Below, one piece after another: positions 11,698-29,191 of a stretch of DNA of 64,000 nt (position 1 is its first letter; every line of letters starts with the position of its first letter). The notes under the pieces are model-generated. The model made no database searches, had not been told where the DNA came from, and saw only the letters and a program-made list of their open reading frames with translations. The position numbers were made by a program, and so were the translations under genes. The stretch covers positions 29,449,300-29,513,299 of the forward strand of contig NC_086254.1 of assembly GCF_021018805.1 (NCBI RefSeq), given 5' to 3'. This DNA comes from Prinia subflava (taxonomy: Eukaryota > Chordata > Aves > Passeriformes > Cisticolidae).

Positions 11698-14600
11698 GCA
11701 GACAAGGGATTATAGTGTCAGGTCAGCTGCTAGCCCTGGGACAGGGATGTCTCATGATGCTTTCATACCTTGCAGGTGGGGGTTTGCAGGCTGAGTGAGC
11801 TGGTGTGGTGCTGCAAGTGAGCTGTATAGCTGTGTGAACTGGTTCATGAAGGAAACTGCCACCTGGAAGGATATAGCTGCTTTAAATCAGAGTACCAGGC
11901 TTCAGCTGGGTGCAGCACCATATAACCCTGTCAGATCTTTAGCCCTGTGTTGTGAAACCCTGCCAGCTTGGCTATTTCTGGAAGATGTTCCCCTCCAAGT
12001 ACCAGCAAATCACAAGTATCAGAGCACTTGCCAGAGATGGAGGGTTATAATAATTTCTCCTGCTTATGTGTCCTACAGCAGTGCCCCATCAGCACCAGTA
12101 AACTCCCTCCCCCAGAGTGGTTTGGCTGTCAGCAATGAACATCACCAGGTCCATGGTGCACTGACTGAGATGCAGGCCAGGAACTAAGGGTATTTGATGA
12201 CAAAAAGCCCCTTTAAAACAGAATTTGACTCGGTTGGTTTTGTTTGTTTTTTAACACAGGTTTTCTCCCTGATTAAGTGAAAAATATTTGTCATGAAATT
12301 CAGTTGAAATTCTCAGAAATTTATCTGCTACATTCGCAACCCAAGTATTGCAACAGCAGGAAGCCGAGAACGCAACTGATTTGTCATTACAAGAGTTGAC
12401 AGAAACAGAAACAGCAAATAGCACTACAAAAATGACAAGCAAAAATATGATTATTATTCTTTCAGCCTTAGTCATGTAAAGAGCAAGCAGAACCATAGGT
12501 AAGGCAATTTCCCTTAGATGTGACTTATGTTGATAGTGCTCTCCTATGAAATGTCTCTAATTTAACTTTTCCTTCTAATAAGGCATGGTCACTGGTTTTA
12601 CTTGTTACAGCACTGTGTCCTGCCAGCTTCAGCCCAATATTTCATGTGGTGCCACTGGGGACAGTTTTATTTCAAATGAACGAATAAATTCAGTTCTGGT
12701 CTGGGATAGCTCTAATGTGCACAGTCTATTTATTCACAGCCTCAAACAAAATTACTGCTAAGGCAGCCTGCGGGTAAAGGGCCATAGTAACTTCAGTTAG
12801 TCAGGAAAGAAATGAATTGGAGTGAAAGTCCTCGATGTCATCACAGTGCTGCTGAGCTCTCAGAGAGATATCTGAACACTCTGCTGCCAACCTGTTCCCT
12901 GCAGACACCCACATCTGCAATTAAAAAGGGTTAATGCTCATTCTGTGAATCTTCCTCAGCACTTACTGCTTCAGCATGGCTTTATTTTTCACTTTTCTTT
13001 CTGGAAGCCAAAGGGATTTTTTCTTTTCTTTAGTATCATCAAGAACAGGAATAGAAACTTTGCAATAAGCTCAGAATGTTCTTTGGCTCAGCACATGGGA
13101 AAGAGATTTAGGGTTGGATTTCCTATTGCTTCACACTCACTCCTGCCTGCTAGCAGGGTAATGATTTTGTGGGCAGGCATTTTTCTTAATGAGCCATTGG
13201 CAAAACTGCCTGTTTCTCCCTAATTTACTGTTATATCTCCTCAGCTGGGTTCTGGAGGTAAACACTTCACCTTCCCGCACTTCCAGCTGCCAGGGAGACT
13301 CTTGAACTCAAGTTCATCTTCTGAAAAACTCACTTTGCATTGTGAACAGGGAGAGCAGGGAGGTGAAGATGTTTATCACTTTCTGAGGGGTTTTATTACA
13401 GTGTTTGGGATGGATGGTCTGGTTTCATGATTTTCTTGGCAACTGATAATGATCCTCTAACCTTCATAGTGATTAAATTATGAATATTCAGAAACAAAGT
13501 AAGGAATCGTGTTGCCCCTTCAGAGTGGGAAAACAAGGCAGCACGGGGCTGCCAAGTGACTGGAGCCCGTGCTGGAGCCAGGACTTGCACAAGAGCTCTC
13601 TGTCAGAGGTCCTTGTGCACTGTGCCTCCCACTCGTGCTGCTGCTGGAGCTCTGCTCCCAGCAGCTGGTCTTGCAGCACTTTGTCATTGACTACACAACT
13701 CTGCTAACCCCAGATATTAATAACAGAGAGATGTCCCCTATTTCAGCTGTTCAGGTTGTCTGGGAGTTGATTCCTGCATGCAGCTGGGGAATTGTCATTG
13801 CTCAGGTACTTCAGTCCATGAGTTTGATGCCACAGGCTGACAGGGAAGGAGCAGCATGACCTGGTCTGGGATGACAGGCCTGTCAGCAGAGGGGGAGATC
13901 TGGGTGCTCTGGTGAAGGAGAACATCATGGTAAATGCACATTTAGGTGCAGAACGCCTCCAGTGCTGGCAGGTGTCCTGAAGCTGTTGGCACCGGAGGGG
14001 AATGCACATCTGCACTGGGGAACAACAATGGGTGTGTGAGCTCTCATGGAATTAGGAAACCAAAAGGATCAAATGCTTTCCAAAAATTACTCTCTGCAGT
14101 CGCTGTGGTGGCTGTTTAGTGGGCACTTTCCTGAAGCTAGTTGTGTATTTTACTGATGGGAAGCAGTACTTGGATTGTCCATGCCTGGAGAAGGTGACAG
14201 ACACTTTTTTGTGTGTACCTTTTGCCATGCACGCCTCACTATGTCTGCATCATCTCTGGCTGTGGATTCTAACACGAGTAGAGCCTTACCTGAAAGTGAA
14301 ACATCACCTTGCCTCTACAGGCAGGAAGAGGAAGGTGCTGTGTAACTTGCCTGTTAATATTTTCCTTGTGGCTGCTGTGTCCTAGGAAGAAACAAATGAA
14401 GCAGCTTTTTGGGAATCTTGCTACACAGCAGAAACCGTGGTGCTGATCCCAAGCTTGGGGTGGGAGACACCGTCAGGGATGAAGTTCACTCTCCCCTCGA
14501 GTCAGGCAGCAGCAGCTCCCACCTCTCTCTGGACATCACTGGCTCAGCAAAAGGCACTGGCACCCTTGCTTCTGAGAGTTTCCCAGTTTGGAAGCTGCAG

Positions 14601-16062
14601 TGGGCTGGAATGAGGTATTTTAGCTGACACAGGGATGCTTGGCTGCTCAGCTGGCCCTCTGCACTGCAGACCTTAGTTCTGTTCCACGTAAGAAAACAAA
14701 GGGGCTAAACACATTCTGCACAGCAAAACAAAGCTTTTAGGGCAGGCAGGCACCTGATCCTCCTCCTGCTACTACTATGGAAACATGTCAGAGCAGAAAA
14801 CCTGTTGCCATGAGACTGTAAAAATAACCCTGCCATCACATTACGGAGACACGGACTGGCTGCACCACATGGGTTATGTAAGAGCAGCTCCAGCACTGGG
14901 ATGTGGCACTGTGAGCTGCCTCTTGCTCCCAGGAGACAGGCAAGCTGCTGAAAAAGCTCCAGGCAAGACAGCTCAGGTAGTAAATCCGTTATTTTTAGTC
15001 TGTGTATCTGAAATGTTAGGCCTGAGGTGGACAGAGACGCATTTAGCGTATGTAGTGTCAGCAGCAGAATTTTAAGTTAGACCAAGCAATGGTAGTTGGG
15101 TTTCTGGTTTAAAGAAATCACACATCCCTTTTAAGGGGTCAGATACAGGGTATTTTTTGGAACTCTAATTTGAAGTCTGTTTAGAACTGGCCAGGGCAAG
15201 AGCTAGCCTAAGTTGGAAGGTGGTCACGGAGCCAGGGAAATGGTGGTGCTCTGTTTGACGTTGTCTTGGCTGCGAAAAAGGAAAGAAAGCAAGGGACCAG
15301 GCCCAGGAACCAGGCCCAGCTCTGTTGCTCATGCAAGATTTGGAAGAACAGGTGAGCAGCCTCAGGGCTGGAAAAACGACAACAGCCATGTTTACAGCTC
15401 TGAAATTCTATCCAGAAATATCTCTACAGAAGTTCAAAAAATTAACGGCTTGGCTGGACCCAGACACTTCCCTGTATGCAGAAAAAAATCACACTCACTG
15501 TAGTCATGTACTAATTATCACTAATTTTTAAAAAATCTTATGCTCTTGACCAAGTTAAGCACTTGGGGAGCACATTCAGAGGGGGGAGTGCAGAACACAG
15601 CAAATTTTAAAGCCTTTGCAGAAACTCCTACTGGTTACATCAATTGTCCTTTTACTACAAGACAAACTCAGTGACTATTCCTACTCAGGCTGCTTTTTAA
15701 AATATACCCAAATTCTATCCCTTCATCCACTCCTGAAAGCCTCATTTCTGTCATCTCTTGCCTTCCAGCAGTGGGACATGTTTTCCCAGCAAGACTAAAA
15801 AGATGCTGCCTCCTCCTGCTCTCCTCCCTACACATCCTTCGAGATTCCTGACGTGCCTCAGATGCACAGCTTTGCTTTGTTTGAATGCCACGGGCGTGCA
15901 CAACTCCTCTTCTGTGCCTCAGGCATGTGGAGGATTCCCAATCCCTCCTACTCCTGTTCCCAACGTGACAAAGGAGCGGCTCTGAAGCCAAGCCCCAGAA
16001 GCGTTCACCAACCCCCAACAAGGAACATACACATGGAGTCAGGAGTGTCCCACTGCTCTGAT
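11698..16062. other. Gene-free stretch between TTLL9 relic and PDRG1
   Basis: The C-terminal TTLL9 exons would be expected here. I looked for NASPSL, HVVDMEARLTGREKR and GCINDRKKQLRQLF and found none on the plus strand. No transposon or RNA gene was recognised. Confidence 0.55.
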
Positions 16063-16068
16063 TTTAAT
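16063..16068 (-). terminator. Probable PDRG1 polyadenylation signal (ATTAAA)
   Basis: On the minus strand an ATTAAA hexamer lies about 265 nt beyond the PDRG1 stop codon. It is the best signal I see in that range; the cleavage site is not established. Confidence 0.5.
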
Positions 16069-16331
16069 GATCCCACTTCCACCCCAGCTGTGGGCCTCTG
16101 CCCAGCGCTGTATCCACCACGGCTCTGCCACCCAAATTCCAGCAGAGAGCAGGAAAGAGTTTGTGATGCAAAGAAACTGCAGAGTTGGAGCTGAGGAGCC
16201 AAACGATTCCCAGGGCCCGCACCTGGGTGGGCTCTGGGCACACCAACATCCTGCAAATCCCAGGGACTGTGGCTACTGAAACATGAGCCCACAGTGACAG
16301 CCAAACACGCTGTGACAATGGCACGGCCACC

Positions 16332-17711
16332 TCAGCCCTCCAGGATGCGGTTGATGAGCTTCATTTCCTCAGCAGACATGGGATTCAGGTTAAACCCCTT
16401 CAGCTCAGGCTTACCTGAGAAAACACATTGAAAAAATCAAGATTTTGTCACAAAAGAAGCGAAGCAGTTCATGGCAAACTCAAAAGGGGCTGTGGGGAGG
16501 GCAGGGACTGCCCTGGACACTGACATGGGGTCACCCTAGCACAGTGTTGGGGGGTGTTTAGGGTGCTGGTGGGTGACAGCTCCACACAGAGACAGACAAC
16601 GCTGCTGGGGCAGGGAGGGAACAGCAAAACCAGTGCAAAAGAGGCTGCAGGAACACATGGAGCTAAGGAATTTCTGGACCCTCCTGACAGGAGGCTGATC
16701 CCAGCCACTGAGCAGGTTGCAGAGTGGGAGCGTTTACCTTGAGCTTCATAGAGCCTGTTGACCTTCACCCGCAGCTCCTTCCGGAGGTTGTTTATCTCCT
16801 TATCCAGCTCTTCCTGGTCTGGGATAAGAGGCAGGAGGACTGCGGTGGTCTGTGGGATGAAGGCTCAACTTCCCATGGGACACAGCACAGGCACAAGAGG
16901 GTCCCACCCTGCCTCTACCACCCCTGGGGCCGAGCAGCTTCTGCATGTGTTTCCCAGGGCACAGCACAGGGCAGAATCATCTTCCCGAGAGGTTTGGGGC
17001 AGCCCATCCCTGGCCAGAACTCCGTTAATTGAGCCAACACCTTGTTAATTATAGTGCTTATTAAAACACTTATAGGTACAGGGAGCCCTCGGGGTGACCT
17101 CACCCTGCTGCAGCATCTCCCGGGTCTTTGCCTTCGGCAGCTCGATGAACATGCTCCCGAAGCAAACCATGGCCTTCTCTGCTGGGAAAGAGGGAAGGGA
17201 AGGGAAGGGAAGGGAAGGGAAGGGAAGGGAAGGGAAGGGAAGGGAAGGGAAGGGAAGGGAAGGGAAGGGAAGGGAAGGGAAGGGAAGGGAAGGGAAGGGA
17301 AGGGAAGGGAAGGGAAGGGAAGGGAAGGGAAGGGAAGGGAAGGGAAGGGAAGGGAAGGGAAGGGAAGGGAAGGGAAGGGAAGGGAAGGGGCTGTCAGCAG
17401 AGCCGCTCCCCGACCCGTGGAAGTCACGGTGGGCGCAGCCAGCCTGGCCTCACCATCGGGCTCCTGGTCCTTATGCAGCGCCCGCAGGGCCTCGCGGTTG
17501 CGGTTCCGCTTCACGTCCAGGTCCACGATCTGCAACGGGAGCGAGAGAGGCAGGAGCGGCCGGGGCTCGGGGCTACCGGCGGCGGGACAGAGCGGGGCGG
17601 GGGAGGCCCGCCGGAGCTGGGTCGTACCTGCTGCCGTGATGCCAGCACGTCCTCGGCCAGCTCCTCCACCTCGGCCAGGTAGCGCAGCACGAAGGCCGGG
17701 TCCCGGGCCAT
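16332..17711 (-). CDS. PDRG1: PDRG1, p53 and DNA damage regulated 1 (prefoldin-like)
   Basis: Five minus-strand exons: 17628-17711, 17454-17529, 17104-17178, 16738-16818 and 16332-16414, all GT-AG and phase-consistent, giving 399 nt and 132 aa; the human protein is 133 aa. Diagnostic stretches are VLRYLAEVEELAEDVLASR, IVDLDVKRNRNREALRAL, MVCFGSMFI, LDKEINNLRKELRVKVNRL and KPELKGFNLNP near the C-terminus. The family is a small prefoldin-beta-type subunit of the R2TP/URI (PAQosome) chaperone complex, cytosolic and made of two helices flanking a short beta hairpin. The start is the first ATG in the CpG island and matches the family length. The oddity is intron 2: 275 nt long, of which about 200 nt are a CCCTT repeat on the coding strand directly before the exon 3 acceptor. 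Confidence 0.95.
17191..17389 (+). repeat. (AAGGG)n pentanucleotide array, about 40 units
   Basis: Perfect AGGGA units run without interruption for about 200 bp. On the PDRG1 coding strand this is (CCCTT)n and it occupies most of intron 2, ending about 12 nt before exon 3. It is a pure polypurine/polypyrimidine tract. The long open frames across it (GREGK and its reverse) are artefacts. Confidence 0.98.
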
Positions 17712-18250
17712 GGCGGGGCCGAGCGGGGCCGGGAGCGGGGCCTCCACCGGGGCCGCTCCGGGTCCGCCGCCGTTCGGCTCCGGGCCGCAGCCGCAGCCGC
17801 TCAGGCGGGTTCCGCGGCGGGAGAGCCCGGGGCCAGCGCGCCCTCTGGCGGCCACCGCCGGGAGCGCCGCCCGGTCTGGGGATCCCGGGGTCGCGGCTCC
17901 GGTGCGGGGCGGGGCGGCGGGGACCGACCGAGGCGGCGGACGCGGACCGAGGCGGCGGACACGGACCGAGGCTGCGGACACGAACCGAGGCTGCGGACAA
18001 GCGTGGCCGTGGGCTGCGAGGGAGGTGCCGCCGCCCCGGCGCCAGCGTGAGGTCTCTTCCATGGTGTGGACTGGCGACCCCGGCTGGCTCCGGGCTGTAC
18101 CCGCGGGACTCCCCGCCCGGCACAGGGATGGAGGGTTCAGCGTGCCCATGTGGCGCTGAGCCCCAGAGTGCGGGTCCTGGCCCCGCAGCCGGCCCCCAGC
18201 CCATCCCGCTCTCCACAGCCCGGAGGGACAGGGGCTGAGAGCCCTGCCTT
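17712..18250 (-). promoter_or_regulatory. PDRG1 CpG-island promoter
   Basis: CpG-dense DNA surrounds and lies upstream of the PDRG1 ATG, extending into exons 1 and 2. It includes a 19-bp tandem repeat. CpG density falls sharply after about 18250. Confidence 0.65.
17926..18001 (+). repeat. 19-bp tandem repeat, four units, PDRG1 promoter
   Basis: Units of the form GACCGAGGCGGCGGACGCG start at 17926, 17945, 17964 and about 17983, with drift from GGCGGCGG to GGCTGCGG in the later copies. Confidence 0.85.
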
Positions 18251-21200
18251 GCCTGGTCTCCTTGTGTATGAATTATTTATAACTTTTCACAGCCCGTCCC
18301 CTCGCCCCCAGCACCATCGTCTGTCTACTCTTCCTCGCTGCTTCCCAGCACGGTACCGCTGTTGGCAGCTGGGCCCTTGGAGCATCAGGTGGCCTCTCTG
18401 TCATCCCAGAACGCAATAAAGGGCACTCAAAGCGCGGGGCCATGAGCTCAGGTTTCCTTTCGTGCAGCTGGTGGCTCATCTGTAGCTCAGCGTCCAGGAC
18501 CTGCCATCCCCAGGGACTGGAGCCAGTTGTGGTCCTGGCAGCTTCACTCACCCCCAGCAAGCCCTGGTGCCCCCCAGGCTGTGTCAGGAATGGGCTGGTC
18601 CCGGGAATGCTCTGGGAGGGCACCATATCCATCTGCTGCCCTGAATGAACCTGCCTGCAGGAAGGGAAATATATTGTCCCTCAAAATGCTTTTTATCCCT
18701 TTCTTTCTGCCTCATCCAGCCATGAGCAGGAGGAGTTGGAAAAATGGGGTGTGGGAGATGCAGAGAGAGCCAGCACTGACGATGAGCACTGGCAGATCCT
18801 CACTGTGTGCACTCTGCAATGGGAAAGAGGCCCCAGGAGCTCACCCAGGGCTGTTGGGTAACAAGGGGGGCAGGTTCTCCTGTCCTTACCCTGGACAGAG
18901 CCCTGAAACAGCATCTCGAGTTTCCGAATGCAGCCCTGTCCCCAGCTGTCCATCTCTGCCACCCTGGCTGTGCCACTCAGCTGCTGCTTACCTGGTGATG
19001 GTGGGAGTCCTCTGATCTGTTTTAGATCAGTGCTTTGAAGGGAGGGGACCCCATTACCTGCCTGAAGCAGCAAACAGGGGCCAGGGAGAGGAGGAGCCCC
19101 AGCACTTGAGGGCCCTGGCACATGCACTTCATGAAACTCATTCGACAAGGAGCTCCCCAAAGGTGGTGACCCCAGTGCTGCAGCCCCTCTGGGTTGCCAA
19201 AGATGAGGGCCACAAGGGACAGAGATGGAGGGAGTGAGGCAGTGGCTGGCTGGTGGTCACCATACTTCTGTGGGCAAATAATCCCTTAAAGGAGATTACC
19301 CAGATTGGAAGATTACTGGCCCTAATCCCATAAGGTCATTTGTTTCAGTTAACTGAGATCTCTGTCTGTGGCAGCATCGAATGAAGTACGGCAGCTTCAG
19401 GGGAGCAGCGGGAGTGAGTGCTGGGGCACACACGGGCACTCCAGGCTGGGAATGATCCACACTCGGGTTAGATTCCTTCCTGACATCAACCAGAAAATGT
19501 ACTGGGATTGGGGCTGGATGCCAATGCTGGGAAATGCTCATTTGTCAGTGGGAGCAGCTGGCTGGAGATCTGAACAAGCAGGAGAGAGGGAGGGAGGGCT
19601 TTGAGAGTCTGGGCAGGATGGATGGGGATGGGGATGGGGATGGGGATGGGGATGGGGATGGGGATGGGGATGGGGATGGGGATGGGGATGGGGATGGGGA
19701 TGGGGATGGGGATGGGGATGGGGATGGGGATGGGGATGGGGATGGGGATGGGGATGGGGATGGGATGGGATGAGATGTGGCATGGGAACATGTGGATGGG
19801 AGCAGGCTGATTGTGTCCTGGCAGCAGTGGAAGGAAGCAGAGACTCTGGGGTTGCCAATGACAGTGCAATGAAGGCAGGGTTTTGCCAGGAATGTTGGGC
19901 TGCATGGAAGGGCGGGGGCTGCACTTCCCGGGAAGATGGGCCCCCGTTCAGCACAGGCATGGGGGAAGCTGCAGCTGAGGGATCTCAAAGCCATGGGCAT
20001 CTGGAAAACATTCTCAGGGCAGTGAGAAGTGGCTGGTACTGCGCTCTGCAGCCTCTCCCCAGCCAAGCTCTGAGCCAGCCACAAATCATCATGGATTTCT
20101 GCTCCAGAGCCAGCGCCAGAGGCAGACATTCTGCTTGGAGGCTGGACCCAGACTGGAACCAGAGGTCCATTTGGACCAGTTCCCCTGGGAACTGGGCAGT
20201 CAGAGGGAGCGGCCACCCGCCTGCTGCCGGGAGCTGCTTTGCTTTGCTGTGTTTTGTGGAAACAGCAGGTTTGGTTTCATCATGTTCCTTTTTCTTCCTT
20301 GCAGCCCTTTTCTGTATGCAGCCAGAAACCCTCCCTGCCTGCTGGCAGCTGCACAGGAAGCTTCAGGGATGTTTATAAGGTTTTTTTTCTCTCTTCTCCT
20401 TTCATGTGGCTGCTGGGGCCTGTTGTTAAGATAAATCAGACTTCAAACCACAGTCTCCATGTTCTCAGGCTGTGGATCTTTAACTGCTGCTTCAGAGGGG
20501 TGTTTCAGGGTCAGGGGAGAAAGGTGGGTCTGTCTCTCCCTGACTTCCAAGTCTCCCCTCCCTGGCGCTGTGCCCACCGTCATGGCAACGCAGTTCCTGC
20601 CCCATTACCCAGCCAAGACAGTCTCCAGGGACCAAGCCCAAAGAGGTCTGGAGTGGCCAGGTGTTGACAGGGGCTCTGGCAAGTGGATCCCATCTTTGGA
20701 AGGGGCCCTGCCCTGCCTGGCTGTTGATGAAAGGCTGCTGTCTTCAGGCTTTGGGATGCTGGGAGCATCCCCTCCCCCAGGCAGGCATTTGTGGAGGGGA
20801 TCTGTCAGGAGCATCTCAAGGTGAGGAGTTTCATTATCAATGCTAATACATGCAGCACGGGGAGAGCCTCGCCGAGGGCCCAGCCACTCCCTTGTGCTGA
20901 GTAACATCTTCACCCCCTGGACTGCGTCCCAGAAATCCGGGTTTACCCCACCCCCGGTTTGTGCTGATCCCTCTGGCCACCCTGCAAGGCAGAATTTGGA
21001 ATTTAGCCGTGTTTCCCGGGATCAGGCTCCCCGCCTCTGTGTGCCACAGTGTGCTGACCACGGGCCAGGCTCCTCCGCAGGCAGATGGACCAGCCTGAGC
21101 CTCGGGGGCTGAGCCGCAGAGCCAGAGCCCGGCCCCGCGGGCTGGGGGCTGGGGCTTCCTCCAGCAGGCAGCTGCCTGTGTGCAGTCACCCTCCCTGGAG

Positions 21201-21560
21201 ACCCGCCACAAAGGAGAGAAAGCCCTTTCCCTGGCAGCCCCTTCCCTCCCAGCAGCACCAGGGATGCCGGCACTGTGCTGCTCCTCCTGTGAGTGCGTGT
21301 CCCGGGGATACAGCCCCTCCTCTGCCAGACACATTGTGTCCAAACTTCCACGGGCAGCAAGCGAAGGAGACGTGGCAGAGCCGAGGATCAGTGTGGCATT
21401 ACAGCTCTTGTGCACCGAGACCCCAGTGGCCTTGGTACTTCACTTTCAGGGACATTCCAAGGCTGGGGAATAACACATGTAACTCTTTCACGAGTTTCAT
21501 TTCAGGAACAACAAAAGCCTGCTTCCAAACCCTTCTTTGGTCGTTTCAAAGGACACATCT
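18251..21560. other. PDRG1-XKR7 intergenic DNA
   Basis: No coding exon with splice sites and family homology was found on either strand. It holds the GGGGAT array and nothing else that I can name. The open frames here are short, or derive from the array or GC-rich sequence. Confidence 0.6.
19617..19763 (+). repeat. (GGGGAT)n hexanucleotide array, about 24 units
   Basis: Nearly perfect GATGGG units run for about 145 bp and then degrade to GGGAT. Runs of four G every six bases make it a strong candidate G-quadruplex former on the plus strand. Six-frame translation gives only dipeptide repeats (GM, GD and others), which I reject as genes. Confidence 0.97.
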
Positions 21561-21675
21561 TCTTTGAGCAGCTTGGTCTAGTGGAAGATGTCCCTGCCCG
21601 TGGCAAGGGATTGGCACAAATTGATCTTTGAGCTCCCTTCTAACCCAAACCATTCTGTGATGATTCTGTGACTCT
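21561..21675 (+). mobile_element. CR1 LINE 3'-end fragment
   Basis: Contains TTTGAGCAGCTTGGTCTAGT, GGAAGATGTCCCTGCCCGTG, TTCTAACCCAAACCATTCTG and terminal repeats of the TGATTCTGTGA type, the classic CR1 3' end in sense orientation. It lies about 170 bp upstream of the XKR7 CpG island. Confidence 0.88.
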
Positions 21676-22293
21676 CCCTCCAAAGCAGGGCTCAGGTCCA
21701 GCCCAGCCAGTCCCTGCTGGGACCCTCTCAGGCTGCGCTGGGCAGCATTTTGGTGATCTGTGATCCCGTCTCAGCCCAAGGGAAGAAGAGGCACCTACAC
21801 CTCCATCCAAGCCTAGACCCACGGGCAGGATCTTGCCTGGGCTGAGCCTCGGGGCTGGGGGGTCGCGGGGCTACCCAGGATCTTCCCGGGAAGCTCCAGT
21901 ACCCGGTGGGCTGGGAAGGAGCGGTCGGACAGCACGGACAGCGCGGTTCCGCGGGGCGGGGTGGGTGCGCCGTGCGGGGCTCGGCGGGTCCGGGCGGTCC
22001 TTGCACCGGGGGGTGGCGGCCGCTCGGGGGAGGGGCCGGGTGCCCTTCCCGGCGCGGGGCGGCGCCCGGCGGCACCGAGCGCTCCTCCGGGACCCCGCGG
22101 AGCCGGCGGGGGGGCGGCTGCCCCTTCCGGCCGGGGAGCGGCGGGACCCGCCGGGGGCTCCCGGCGCCGGGCGGGGGGAGCCGGTGTCGGCGGGCGCGGG
22201 GCGAGGCCGGCGGGGGCGGGCGCTGCCGGGGCGGGCTCCATCCCTCCGGAAGTCTCTCCCGCTCCCTCCTTTCTCCTCCTTTCCCCCGACAAC

Positions 22294-29191
<6,898 letters not shown>

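Noticed and set aside
16915..18238. Open frames of about 400-430 codons on both strands across the AAGGG array
   Set aside because: The repeat lacks stop codons in these frames, and the frames run through PDRG1 exons and introns out of phase. The PDRG1 exon model explains the region.
19486..20216. Frames encoding GM, GD, PI, PH or PS dipeptide repeats
   Set aside because: They are translations of the GGGGAT array with no splice, promoter or family support.
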